Positions 24,348 through 33,450 of a stretch of 64,000 nt of DNA are shown here, piece after piece. The DNA is from Clostridium facile (GTDB taxonomy: Bacteria; Bacillota; Clostridia; Oscillospirales; Ruminococcaceae): contig NZ_JACOQK010000001.1 in the NCBI RefSeq assembly GCF_014297275.1, positions 682,001-746,000 of the forward strand, read 5' to 3'. Position 1 is the stretch's first letter; each line of letters begins with the position of its first letter. Both the position numbers and the translations under genes were made by a program. Under the pieces are notes generated by a model that did not search any database, had not been told where the DNA came from, and saw only the letters and a list, made by a program, of their open reading frames with translations.

Positions 24348-25524
24348 AATCAAACGGTTTGCCTATTACAGAGGGCGGGAAATCTACCATCCCATCCGCA
24401 ACCGGCTATACCGCCTCAAAGAGCGGAAAATTGGAATTTCCCCCAGGTATACCCATGTGACCTATGATGTCGCCGGCAATGTAGGGGATACTGTCCTGTC
24501 TCAGTGCGTGCGGAAAACCTTCGAGCTGGATTCCCCAAAAGGGTGGAATATCCAAACCGTCAGCCAACCAGTCACCCAGGAGGTGGTGGAACGGATCAAT
24601 TCCACCGAAAAACTGATTATCGGCGGAGGCGGGTTGTTTTTGCCGGACACCAACCCCAACAGCAAAAGTGGATGGCAGTGGGCGATTTCCCCTCAGTTGC
24701 TACAGCAAATCCAAGTGCCCATTGTGGTGTATTCGGTTGGATTTAACAATTTTAGGGGGCAAAAGAACAACATTGCGTTTGTGGAGAACCTAAAACTGCT
24801 GTTACAAAAAGCCGAATTTGTAGGATTGCGGAACTATGGCAGCATCCAAGCAATCCAAAACCTGGTGGGGGAACCCTTCGGTTCCAAAATCCAATACCAG
24901 CCTTGTACCACGACATTGATCCGCAAGCTGTACCAATTGCCCAGGAAACAACAAACCGGAAACATCGCCCTCAATATGGCGTTTGACCGGGAGGAGCTGC
25001 GGTTCGGCGCGAACAAGCGGACAATTCTGGAACAGGTGGCAAAGGCGGCAAAAGCCCTGGAGCAAAAGGGGTACCGGCTGTATTATCTCCTCCATTGTGA
25101 GGTGGATGGCAAATTTGTGGAATATCTCCAACGGGAGGGGGTCAGATGCCAGGTGGTCAACGCCGCTTTCTGGCTGCCCCATAAGCTGATTTCGTTTTAC
25201 CAGAGGATGGATGTTGTGCTGGGGATGCGGGGACACTCCCAAATGATTCCTTTTGGCTTAAACTGTGCCCTGATATCCCTGGGCACCCACGATAAAATGA
25301 AGTGGTTTTTGGAGGATATCCAGGCAACTGACTGGTATGTGGAACTGACTGCGGATGTGGATCACCTTGCCCAGCGGATTGTGGCCAAGTTTGAACAGGT
25401 GTATGAGCGGAACCCAATGGAAACATGGGATAGGCTACTTTCCCAACAGGAACGGCTTTGGCAGATCACAAAAAAGAACCTGGCACAAATTGAAATAGAT
25501 TCATCTTCAAGGAGGAAATCATGA
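24331..25524 (+). CDS. Polysaccharide pyruvyl transferase family protein
   Basis: 397 aa from ATG 24331 (CCAGGGAGGGAAACC upstream), inside the end of wzx. Family motifs: DVAGNVGDTVLSQCV (near 51-65), LIIGGGGLFLPDT, VPIVVYSVGFNN, and VVLGMRGHSQMIPFGLNC with the conserved G-M-R-G-H. The family transfers pyruvate from PEP to sugar hydroxyls as a ketal, adding negative charge, though some members have other roles. Last modifying enzyme of the operon before the wall ligase. Confidence 0.86.
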   Translation: MELIPKIKRFAYYRGREIYHPIRNRLYRLKERKIGISPRYTHVTYDVAGNVGDTVLSQCVRKTFELDSPKGWNIQTVSQPVTQEVVERINSTEKLIIGGGGLFLPDTNPNSKSGWQWAISPQLLQQIQVPIVVYSVGFNNFRGQKNNIAFVENLKLLLQKAEFVGLRNYGSIQAIQNLVGEPFGSKIQYQPCTTTLIRKLYQLPRKQQTGNIALNMAFDREELRFGANKRTILEQVAKAAKALEQKGYRLYYLLHCEVDGKFVEYLQREGVRCQVVNAAFWLPHKLISFYQRMDVVLGMRGHSQMIPFGLNCALISLGTHDKMKWFLEDIQATDWYVELTADVDHLAQRIVAKFEQVYERNPMETWDRLLSQQERLWQITKKNLAQIEIDSSSRRKS

Positions 25525-26606
25525 GCAAACAGGAAACGAAATGGAAATCTGGCTTTATCGGGGTATTACTGATCATCCTCGCTTCGGTGGTAGGGGTGTT
25601 TGGAGTGGTATATGGGTATTACCATTCCAAATTGTCCCTGATGCAGTACAGCGACGGGACGGTATCCCAAACCGAACCCATCGACCCCACTGCCAGTGAG
25701 TTCCAGGACGGCGCTTCCGAGATGGAGCAGCTCACCTCCGGTTTGGAGCAGCAGGATACAGTAAAGGCGGAAGGGGAGATTTTCGGCTCGGAGGATGTGT
25801 TCAACATCTTGCTCATCGGAACAGATGAACGCAGCGAAACCTTCAGCAATAACGCCCGTGGAGATACCTGCATGCTGCTTTCGGTGAACAAAAAGGATGG
25901 CAAATTAAAACTGGTGAGTTTTGAGCGGGCAACCGCCGTCCCCATCCTGGCAGGGCAGTACAAAGGGCAATATGATTGGCTTACCCACACCTTCCGGTAT
26001 GGTGGAGCAGACCTGATGATGCGGGAAATCCGGGAATGCTATAAAATCGATGTCACCCGTTACATCCGGGTGAATATCAGTACCTTTATGGAGGGGATTG
26101 ACGCCGTGGGAGGGGTTACCATCAGCCTGAGCCAGGCGGAATCCGATTATATCAACTATCCTCAAGGAACCTATGCGGAAGACCACATCCGGGAGATGGG
26201 GATTGCCAACCAGGTACAGAGGGTAACACCGGGGGAAAACCATCTGAATGGGGCAACCGCCATGCTATACGCCCGCTGCCGGTATATTGACAGCGATTGG
26301 AGACGGGTGGAACGGCAACGCACCGTGATCCAGGCGGCCATGAATCAGGTAAAACACTTAGATCTACTGGAATTGAACAACCTGTTAAACCGGGTTCTCC
26401 CCCTGGTACAGACCAATTTAAAGGAATCCGAAATTACCAGCCTTCTGATGTTAGCACCCAAATATGTAAAATCCCAGACAGAGGAGATGACCGTCCCAGT
26501 ATCCGGCACCTATGGCAGTATGAAAGGGATGGGTGGCAGGAGTATGTATGCGGTAAACTTTAATGAAAACGCCAAAATTCTAAAAAAATTCCTGTACGGG
26601 GAATAA
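25521..26606 (+). CDS. LytR-CpsA-Psr (LCP) family wall ligase
   Basis: 361 aa. An N-terminal cytoplasmic stub, one membrane helix (residues ~11-32, FIGVLLIILASVVGVFGVVY), a Ser/Thr/Gln-rich linker, then the LCP domain: NILLIGTDERSETFSNNARG, DTCMLLSVNKKDGKLKLVS, DAVGGVTI, LNGATAMLYARCRY and DSDWRRVERQRTVI. Arg/Asp residues binding the pyrophosphate lipid are conserved. LCP enzymes move capsule from undecaprenyl-PP to peptidoglycan, so the polymer is likely wall-attached. It overlaps the previous stop by 4 bp and a terminator follows. Confidence 0.93.
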   Translation: MSKQETKWKSGFIGVLLIILASVVGVFGVVYGYYHSKLSLMQYSDGTVSQTEPIDPTASEFQDGASEMEQLTSGLEQQDTVKAEGEIFGSEDVFNILLIGTDERSETFSNNARGDTCMLLSVNKKDGKLKLVSFERATAVPILAGQYKGQYDWLTHTFRYGGADLMMREIRECYKIDVTRYIRVNISTFMEGIDAVGGVTISLSQAESDYINYPQGTYAEDHIREMGIANQVQRVTPGENHLNGATAMLYARCRYIDSDWRRVERQRTVIQAAMNQVKHLDLLELNNLLNRVLPLVQTNLKESEITSLLMLAPKYVKSQTEEMTVPVSGTYGSMKGMGGRSMYAVNFNENAKILKKFLYGE

Positions 26607-26796
26607 AAGATTACAGATACACAAAACCTCCTCTGTTGCGGTAATAGCCAGGGGAGGTTTCCTTGTCTGTCTTTAAGCTTAACAACCCACCAGGGGTAGA
26701 TAAAAAAGCCTTTTTCAGCTTACATAAAGCTCGTCGTTAATACTGCTCTTTTTCTTTCCTCGGTAAAACTGGGGGATTTTTCTTCGTCGAAAGACA
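26607..26796. other. Intergenic region after the capsule locus
   Basis: Non-coding. After the capsule terminator the sequence from 26665 to 26796 shows no gene or clear motif. A miniature mobile element and the terminator of the convergent ABC genes follow. Confidence 0.6.
26624..26664 (+). terminator. Terminator of the capsule operon
   Basis: AAACCTCCTCTG (26624-26635) pairs with CAGGGGAGGTTT (26649-26660), one mismatch, 17 bp after the LCP stop. Confidence 0.75.
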
Positions 26797-27037
26797 TCAA
26801 TCAAAACCACCAGTTGAACTGGTGGTATGCACTAGCCCTAGAAGGGCATTTTACTGGCGGGCATCTAAAGACGCACTGAACATTCTTTCACTGCTCCGCC
26901 GCCCGTAAACGGGCACTTATGCTTCTTTCCGAGCTTGATAAACTTGCTAGATTGCTTGTTAGTAGCTCGCTTCGCTCGATACTTGAAGCGAAAGCTTTTT
27001 TACGAGGCACCTCCACCGGCATAGCCGGTGGTTTCCC
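26797..27037 (-). mobile_element. Miniature IS200/IS605-like element, inverted copy
   Basis: On the minus strand: left hairpin CCACCGGCTATGCCGGTGG, AAAAGCTTTCGCTTCAAG, TATCGAGCGAAGCGAGCTAC, stem GTGCCCGTTTACGGGCGGC, GCGTCTTTAGATG, ATGCCCTTCTAGGGC, right hairpin CCACCAGTTCAACTGGTGG and TTTTGATT. No ORF. It has the same architecture as 12135-12381 in opposite orientation, but a different right terminus (TTTTGATT against TCATGACT). So the two copies probably belong to different element lineages. Confidence 0.75.
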
Positions 27038-27045
27038 TAATCAAC

Positions 27046-27080
27046 AAAAACAGCACCATCTAACAAAATAGATGGTGCTG
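27046..27080 (-). terminator. Terminator of the ABC exporter genes
   Basis: CAGCACCATCTA (27051-27062) pairs with TAGATGGTGCTG (27069-27080), with a T-run on the minus strand at 27046-27050. Confidence 0.8.
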
Positions 27081-27109
27081 TACTATCAGCCATATTGCTG
27101 TTTTTATGG

Positions 27110-28993
27110 TTAGGATAATTCCAGTTTTCCGGTATATAACTGGTAATAGGTTCCCTTTAGCGACAACAGTTCGTCGTGGGTACCACGTTCGATAATCCTG
27201 CCGTGTTCCAGTACAATAATCGCGTCGCTGTTCCGGATGGTGGAAAGCCTGTGGGCGATGACGAATACAGTACGCCCCTTCATCAGGTTATCCATCCCTT
27301 TCTGTACAATGCTTTCGGTACGGGTATCGATACTGGAAGTAGCTTCATCCAGGATTAAAACCGGTGGGTTCGCAACCGCTGCCCTGGCAATGGCAAGCAA
27401 CTGCCGCTGCCCCTGAGAGAGTTCCTCGCCATCCCCGCTCAGCATAGTCTGGTAACCGTTTGGCAACATGTTGATGAACTGGTCCGCATGGGCAAGTTTT
27501 GCGGCTTCATATACTTCCTCATCGGTGGCATCCAGTTTGCCATAGCGGATATTATCCATAATGGTACCAGTAAACAAGTGGGTATCCTGTAATACAATTC
27601 CTAAAGAGCGACGTAAATCAGCTTTTTTGATTTTATTAATGTTGATATCATCGTAACGGATTTTCCCATCCTGTACATCGTAAAAGCGGTTGATCAGGTT
27701 GGTGATGGTTGTTTTCCCTGCGCCGGTTGAACCAACAAACGCCAGCTTTTGGCCGGGTTTTGCGTAGAGTGTCAGGTCGTGGAGGACAATTTTATCGTCG
27801 GTGTAACCAAATGTCATATCATAGAACCGCACATCGCCTTTTAGCTCGGTATAGGTAACCGTACCATCGTGGTGAGGGTGTTTCCATGCCCATACACCAG
27901 TGCGTTCCGTACATTCTGTCAGGGTTCCATCCGCTGCTTTTTTAGCGTTTACCAGGGTAACATAGCCGTCATCGACTTCTGGTTGTTCATCGATCATTTG
28001 GAAAATACGTTCCGCACCAGCCAACGCCATGATGATGGAGTTAAACTGTTGCGCTACCTGCATAAACGGTTGGGTAAAGCTTTTGGTGAATTGTAGGTAG
28101 GAAGCCATTACCCCAAGGGTGATGCCCCCAATTCCCGCAACCGAGAGGGCGCCGCCTAATACAGCGGTCAGAACAAACTGCAGGTTTCCGATGTTGCCGA
28201 TAATAGGCCCCATCATGTTGGCGAAACTGTTTGCATTGGATGCGCTGACATAGAGTTTTTCGTTGAGCTGGTCAAATTCTTCTTCTGAAATCCGTTCATG
28301 GTTAAATACTTTAATAACCCTTTGGCCATTCATCCGTTCTTCCACAAATCCGGTTACATCCGCAATATCCATCTGTTGTTTAATGAAGTATTTTCCGCTT
28401 TTACCACCGATTTTTTTGGTGACTAATATCAGGATACCAATCATAACAACGGCAAGGATAGTCAACAGTGGACTGAGTACCAACATTGAAATAAAGGTAA
28501 CAACAATCGTAATAAGGGACATTAACACCTGTGGCAGCGCTTGGGCAATCATCTGGCGGAGGGTATCGGTATCGTTGGTGTAAAGGCTCATGATCGAACC
28601 GTTGGTGTGCTGGTCAAAATACCGGATAGGGAGGGTTTGCATGTGTTCAAACATATCGTCCCTGACCCGTTTTAATACACCCTGCCCAATATTAACCATT
28701 AAGCGGGTATAAACAAAGGTTCCAATTACGCCTAATAAAAAGATGGTTCCCAGTACAGCCAAGGCCATATATAGTTCCCTAAAGTTTGGGTCGGTATTGC
28801 CAATCAAAGGTACAATAAAATCATCCAACAGGAATTTTAAAGAGAGAGAAACCGAGATTGAGGCAATCGAGCTGATAATAATACAAATAAATACTGCAAC
28901 CAAAGCAACCTTGTGTTTTCCAGTTACATATTTTAAAAGCCGTTTTGCGGTTTTTAGGTTGTTTTGGTAGCTTTTTGCTTTATTTTTCATCAT
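27110..28993 (-). CDS. ABC exporter half-transporter (heterodimer partner B)
   Basis: 627 aa from ATG 28993 (AGGAGG 5 bp upstream; ATG 28990 is equally possible). Six helices fill residues ~25-330, then the ATPase domain: Walker A GSTGAGKTT, Q-loop IVLQDTHLFTGTI, signature LSQGQRQLLAIARA, Walker B VLILDEATSSIDT and H-loop IAHRLST. Walker B keeps the catalytic Glu, but the signature reads LSQGQ instead of LSGGQ. A ~30-residue insert (GTLTECTERTGVWAWKHPHH) lies between the membrane and ATPase domains. It overlaps the upstream partner gene. Probably exports drugs, lipids or peptides. Confidence 0.93.
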   Translation of the reverse strand: MMKNKAKSYQNNLKTAKRLLKYVTGKHKVALVAVFICIIISSIASISVSLSLKFLLDDFIVPLIGNTDPNFRELYMALAVLGTIFLLGVIGTFVYTRLMVNIGQGVLKRVRDDMFEHMQTLPIRYFDQHTNGSIMSLYTNDTDTLRQMIAQALPQVLMSLITIVVTFISMLVLSPLLTILAVVMIGILILVTKKIGGKSGKYFIKQQMDIADVTGFVEERMNGQRVIKVFNHERISEEEFDQLNEKLYVSASNANSFANMMGPIIGNIGNLQFVLTAVLGGALSVAGIGGITLGVMASYLQFTKSFTQPFMQVAQQFNSIIMALAGAERIFQMIDEQPEVDDGYVTLVNAKKAADGTLTECTERTGVWAWKHPHHDGTVTYTELKGDVRFYDMTFGYTDDKIVLHDLTLYAKPGQKLAFVGSTGAGKTTITNLINRFYDVQDGKIRYDDININKIKKADLRRSLGIVLQDTHLFTGTIMDNIRYGKLDATDEEVYEAAKLAHADQFINMLPNGYQTMLSGDGEELSQGQRQLLAIARAAVANPPVLILDEATSSIDTRTESIVQKGMDNLMKGRTVFVIAHRLSTIRNSDAIIVLEHGRIIERGTHDELLSLKGTYYQLYTGKLELS

Positions 28994-30719
28994 CCTCACC
29001 TCCTTTTACTTGGGACAGATATACTTCACGGTAAATTTCATTGGTTTTTAGCAGTTCTTCCGAGGTGCCAATGCCATTGATTTTTCCATCATCCATGACG
29101 ATGATCTGGTCCGCATCCTCTATGGAAGAAATTCGCTGGGCAATGATAATTTTTGTGGTGTTTGGAATTTCTTCTCGAAATGCTTTCCGGATTAAAGCAT
29201 CTGTCTTAGTATCAACCGCACTGGTAGAATCGTCTAAAATTAAGATTTTTGGCTTTTTTAGCAATGCTCTGGCAATACAAAGCCGCTGTTTTTGTCCACC
29301 GGAAACATTGTTACCGCCTTGCACAATTTTGGTTTGGTACCCTCGCGGGAATTCCTGTACAAACCCATCTGCCTGTGCCAGTTTACAAACACGCTGAACC
29401 TCTTCATTGCTGGCGTTTTCATCACCCCAGCGGATGTTGTCGTAAATCGTTCCGGTAAACAGTACATTTTTCTGTAATACCATGGAAACTTGGTCACGCA
29501 GGGCTTCCAAATCGTATTCCCGTACATCAACACCGCCAACTTTTACCGAGCCTTTTGTCACATCATACAATCTTGGGACCAGCTGTACCAGAGTGGATTT
29601 TGCGCTTCCGGTTCCACCGATAATCCCGATGGTCTGACCGGATTTAATATGCAGGTTCACATCCTTTAAGGAAAGGTTTCCGCCTTCTCCAGCATAGCTG
29701 AAGTCCACATGGTCAAAGTCAATATCCCCATTTTTCACGGTTTTTTGTGCGTTAGGCTGGTTCTGCATTTCTGGAACTTCGTTGAGTACTTCTTTAATAC
29801 GGTCAGCAGAAGCCTCTGCAATCATAATCATAACAAATACAAAGGAGACCATCATCAACGACATAAGGATTTGCAGTGCATATACAATCACGCTAGTTAG
29901 TTCACCAGTCTCCATGGTTTGGAAGATGATACTTTTTCCTCCAATCAATACCATTAGCAGTACAACCGCATACATGGTAAACTGCATAACAGGGGAGTTC
30001 CATGCGACAATTTTTTCTGCTTTGGTAAACAGATTAAATACAACTTTGGAAATACCGTGGAATTTTTCAATTTCATAGTCTTCCCGCACATATGCTTTTA
30101 CTACTCTGGAAGCGTTTACATTTTCCTGTACCGAGTTATTCAACACATCATATTCATCAAACACTTTAATAAAGTGGGGATGTGCCTTTTTAGCGATGAA
30201 AATCAAAATTCCGCCTAAAATTGGAATAGTAATCAACAGAATTAACGCAATTTGAGCGTTGATGGTCAGCGTCATAATCAAAGAGAGGATAATCATAATA
30301 GGCGCCCTTGCCATCAAGCGTATGGTCATCATGTATGCCATTTGTACGTTGGTAATATCGGTTGTCATCCTGGTAACCAACCCGGATGTGGAGAAATGGT
30401 CGATGTTATGGAAAGAAAAATCTTGTATTTTGTAAAAGATATCGTGTCGCAGATTTTTTGCGAAACCAGCCCCAGCTTGTGCTGCTAACCTTCCGGCAAC
30501 TGCGCCAAATATTAATGCTAACATTGCCATTACAACAAGGATAATCCCCATTTTAATAATGTATGGCAGATTGCCGTCTCCGGCCATCCCTACATCAATA
30601 ATTTTTGCCATCTGCAATGGAATTAATACTTCCATTAGTACTTCTAGAACTACAAAAACAGGCGCTAAAATAGATTGTTTTTTGTATTCCCGTATGGATT
30701 GAAAGATTGTTCGTTTCAT
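28980..30719 (-). CDS. ABC exporter half-transporter (heterodimer partner A)
   Basis: 579 aa. Six helices, then an ATPase domain with departures from consensus: Walker A GGTGSAKST (Ala where Gly is usual), signature VSGGQKQRLCIARA, and Walker B ILILDDSTSAVDT with Asp in place of the catalytic Glu. In heterodimeric exporters such as TM287/288 and LmrCD one ATP site is degenerate. That site uses this subunit's Walker motifs with the partner's altered LSQGQ, so both oddities fall in one site. Transcribed with partner B and probably with the upstream MarR gene. Confidence 0.93.
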   Translation of the reverse strand: MKRTIFQSIREYKKQSILAPVFVVLEVLMEVLIPLQMAKIIDVGMAGDGNLPYIIKMGIILVVMAMLALIFGAVAGRLAAQAGAGFAKNLRHDIFYKIQDFSFHNIDHFSTSGLVTRMTTDITNVQMAYMMTIRLMARAPIMIILSLIMTLTINAQIALILLITIPILGGILIFIAKKAHPHFIKVFDEYDVLNNSVQENVNASRVVKAYVREDYEIEKFHGISKVVFNLFTKAEKIVAWNSPVMQFTMYAVVLLMVLIGGKSIIFQTMETGELTSVIVYALQILMSLMMVSFVFVMIMIAEASADRIKEVLNEVPEMQNQPNAQKTVKNGDIDFDHVDFSYAGEGGNLSLKDVNLHIKSGQTIGIIGGTGSAKSTLVQLVPRLYDVTKGSVKVGGVDVREYDLEALRDQVSMVLQKNVLFTGTIYDNIRWGDENASNEEVQRVCKLAQADGFVQEFPRGYQTKIVQGGNNVSGGQKQRLCIARALLKKPKILILDDSTSAVDTKTDALIRKAFREEIPNTTKIIIAQRISSIEDADQIIVMDDGKINGIGTSEELLKTNEIYREVYLSQVKGGEDDEK

Positions 30720-30872
30720 TTATTCCTATACCTCCTATACGCTATATTTTTATAGAATTTCTGTAACTTCAAATATGCTTTAAAGAGTATTGTCTAAAAA
30801 TTTCTATTAAAAAAATCGTTTCAGTGCTAGTTTATCAAAGGTGGTGTTAAAGCATTTTTGGCGGATTCATCT

Positions 30873-31367
30873 TTAATACCCTTGTTTGGTACCAATATTA
30901 GAAGATTCCATTTTATTTTCATTTTTCGAAAGATTATAAAGCATTTGACGCAATACATCCATCCCAATGGTAAAATCTGTGTCAGATATCCCTTCCCGTA
31001 ATTGGGTTTCCATCTCGTTGATATTTTCTTGGATAACGCTGCGTATCGCTTCTGCCTTTTTGGTAGGGATAATCTTTTTCAGTCGGGCATCCTGTTTGAC
31101 GCTTTCCCGTTGGATAAAACCGTTTTTCTCTAAAAGCTGTAACATTCCAGAGGCACTGGAACGACGTATTTTAAAATTTTCCTCAATATCTTTTTGGTAA
31201 ACATCCCTAGTTAAAGATTCCATTAAGATGTATTCCAAAACATGTTTTTGAGCTGTTGTAAGGCCGCAATCCACTTCGTTTATAAAACTTTGACGTTTTA
31301 ATTGATGGGAGAGCATGTGAATCAGTCTACCAGCATGGTTTTTATCATCAATATTCGATTTTACCAT
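30873..31367 (-). CDS. MarR-family repressor of the ABC exporter
   Basis: 164 aa. A winged helix-turn-helix core: LTTAQKHVLEYILMES (near 36), QKDIEENFKIRRSSASGMLQ (near 58-77, recognition helix), LLEKNGFIQRES and the wing KQDARLKKIIPTKKA. Ribosome site GGAGGAAAAATAA. A palindromic operator and a consensus promoter lie directly upstream, pointing to self-repression and control of the following two ABC genes (153-bp gap). The inducer is unknown. Confidence 0.9.
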   Translation of the reverse strand: MVKSNIDDKNHAGRLIHMLSHQLKRQSFINEVDCGLTTAQKHVLEYILMESLTRDVYQKDIEENFKIRRSSASGMLQLLEKNGFIQRESVKQDARLKKIIPTKKAEAIRSVIQENINEMETQLREGISDTDFTIGMDVLRQMLYNLSKNENKMESSNIGTKQGY

Positions 31368-31385
31368 TTATTTTTCCTCCATTTT

Positions 31386-31414
31386 GTTAGGAACCTATCT
31401 GTTAGATACCTAAC
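31386..31414. promoter_or_regulatory. MarR operator palindrome
   Basis: A 29-bp near-perfect inverted repeat: GTTAGGAACCTATC opposite GTTAGATACCTAAC around one central base pair region. It lies between the promoter and the MarR start codon, where a bound repressor would block transcription. Confidence 0.8.
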
Positions 31415-31431
31415 ATATCATCCTGTTCTCC

Positions 31432-31460
31432 ATTATAAGGGAAAAATTTTTTATTGTCAA
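31432..31460 (-). promoter_or_regulatory. Consensus promoter of the MarR-ABC operon
   Basis: On the minus strand, TTGACA (31460-31455), a 17-bp spacer and TATAAT (31437-31432): a perfect match to the housekeeping sigma consensus. Transcription would start near 31425, just before the operator. Confidence 0.88.
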
Positions 31461-32008
31461 TCCTATGTTTTATTTTTTGGTTAATTTTCAGTTTTTTCTT
31501 TTGATTTGAGCCAGTTAATTTTTCTAAAATGTCCAAACAAATTTCTAGTTATGGAAACATATTCGAAAAAACTTGAGCATAAAAAACAGTTCTGTTATAA
31601 TAAACAAGATATAATTGGAATAAGACAGAACCCTTATGTATGACCAATATAGCGAACAAAATCACAATCAGGATTGACCGGTTGAAGTGATTGGGTGTAA
31701 TGGAATACCACAATACAAATTAGTGGTAGTGTCAACAATTCCATACCACAGTACTATGTGATGAAAAAATACGGAAAACCAGGTATCTTATTGTCAAGTG
31801 GTTTTATTGTTGTAATCCAAGATATCAATTGCTGTAATTTGCAATAAATGTATACCTTTTCGTTCAACTGAAAAATAGGAAAAATAAGCTTTAAAATCCC
31901 CAAAAAAACAGTCTATGTTAGACAATTTCCCTTTGAGGGAAAAAGTATGAATATTCCTTATTTTGGAATACTAAATATCTCAACAAGAAAAAAGGAGAAA
32001 TGGCATAA
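31461..32008. other. Intergenic region, no gene seen
   Basis: About 550 bp, AT-rich. No open frame with a ribosome site, no tRNA and no strong hairpin. It probably includes the promoter of the plus-strand gene at 32009, but no clear -35/-10 pair stands out. Confidence 0.5.
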
Positions 32009-33088
32009 TTGAAAAAAGTATATATCCATGCGTATATGGCAGGAAATCTAGGAGATGACCTGATGGTAAAACTGTTGTGCAAACGGTATCCCAAAGTAAA
32101 ATTTTTTGTGTTTGCGGATGAATCCTATCAACACAGGTACCAGGATATAACCAATTTATCTGTTATTGCACCACCAAACAAGACGGTTACCTTTCGAGAC
32201 GGTATTTTCAAAAAGACTTGGAACCGAGATGATATAGTTCGCGGTTCCGATGCGGTTGTTCATATTGGTGGGTCTGTATTTGTACAACATTTTGATGATT
32301 GGAGCAATTTTTATCAGGCAGATTCTCGCTTAGTTCGGGATAGTAAAAAAATATTTGTAATTGGTGCGAATTTTGGCCCTTATGAGAATCCAGAATACTA
32401 CCAGCAGTATGAACAACTATTCCGCCAATATACAGGGATTTGCTTTCGGGACCAGTATTCAAAAAATTTGTTTCCAAATCACAATAATATCACTTGGGCA
32501 CCAGATGTTGTTTTTAACTACCAACCAAAGCATCGTCCACCTACAAAAAAACAAGTTTTGATTTCCGCTATTGACCTCAAGGATAGGGGAGGGAAGTACA
32601 GCATTTGCCAATATCAAAAGGACTATGAAACTTTCCTTCAAAATCTTGCAATTTGTTACTTGAAAAAAGGCTATTTGGTTCAATTTGTTTCCTTCTGTAA
32701 AATGCAAGGAGATGAAACCGCAATCCAACGGATGATAGGAAAAATTCCATCCGAATATCAGGAAAACCTGTCCACTTATTTTTATGATACTAACTTAGAA
32801 GAATGTTGCTCGCTGTTTTATGAGTCGGAAATTATAGTGGGGACTAGGTTCCATAGTATTATTTTAGGATGGCTTGCAGGGAAAAAAGTGCTGCCTATTA
32901 TCTATGATTTTAAAACCAGAAACACTTTGGCAGATGTACCAAGCCAGTTCGTATTAGAGTTACATGACTTAAAAACAATAGACCCACAGCAGATGGCAGA
33001 CCAATTAGAGCAAATGCCACCTTTCCAGCCAGATGAACTCATACAGCAGGCCTCAAAACAATTTGCGGCATTAGATCAAATTTTGTAG
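32009..33088 (+). CDS. Polysaccharide pyruvyl transferase family protein, stand-alone
   Basis: 359 aa from TTG 32009; AAAGGAG at 31991-31997 supports this start. Motifs: YIHAYMAGNLGDDLMVKLL (near 4-22), AVVHIGGSVFVQ, IFVIGANFGPYE, CFRDQYSK and EIIVGTRFHSIILGWLAG with the family G-x-R-x-H. It differs from the capsule-locus member (only ~15-20% alike by eye), lies alone and has its own terminator. Substrate unknown; a cell-surface polysaccharide is likely. Confidence 0.83.
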   Translation: MKKVYIHAYMAGNLGDDLMVKLLCKRYPKVKFFVFADESYQHRYQDITNLSVIAPPNKTVTFRDGIFKKTWNRDDIVRGSDAVVHIGGSVFVQHFDDWSNFYQADSRLVRDSKKIFVIGANFGPYENPEYYQQYEQLFRQYTGICFRDQYSKNLFPNHNNITWAPDVVFNYQPKHRPPTKKQVLISAIDLKDRGGKYSICQYQKDYETFLQNLAICYLKKGYLVQFVSFCKMQGDETAIQRMIGKIPSEYQENLSTYFYDTNLEECCSLFYESEIIVGTRFHSIILGWLAGKKVLPIIYDFKTRNTLADVPSQFVLELHDLKTIDPQQMADQLEQMPPFQPDELIQQASKQFAALDQIL

Positions 33089-33157
33089 AATATAATAATA
33101 CTAGTTTGAAATTTATCCTTCCGTGATAATTTTCTTTATCATTTACAAATAAAAAAT

Positions 33158-33195
33158 AAAAACCTCCTAGAATAAAAATACTCTAGGAGGTTTTT
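33158..33195. terminator. Bidirectional terminator
   Basis: AAAAACCTCCTAGA (33158-33171) pairs perfectly with TCTAGGAGGTTTTT (33182-33195). It ends the pyruvyl transferase gene and could also serve the convergent operon. The remaining gap 33196-33450 shows no gene. Confidence 0.85.
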
Positions 33196-33450
33196 GTTAT
33201 ATAGCTTAAATTGGAAAAAACCACTAATAGTATTGGTCAATAAAAGAATTTTGACACCCCCTGCATGTTTTATGGCAGAGAGTTTTCTGTATGACGATTG
33301 TCCATTTCTATGTTATGGAACAAGGGGTATCAATAGTGGAACTCTTGGCAGTATCCTTTTAGAACTTTTTTGATGTGAACTATCATATTGCTGTTTGGAA
33401 ATCAGTTGAAAGATGATAGTTCTTAATATATCTTTTATGGACCAATTGCG

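Noticed and set aside
12539..26606. Phase-variable inversion of capsule block 2 by the flanking elements
   Set aside because: The elements are only roughly two-thirds identical, and no site-specific recombinase gene is in the window.
31461..32008. Possible small gene or RNA in the gap before 32009
   Set aside because: No ribosome site, codon pattern or stable fold was found.
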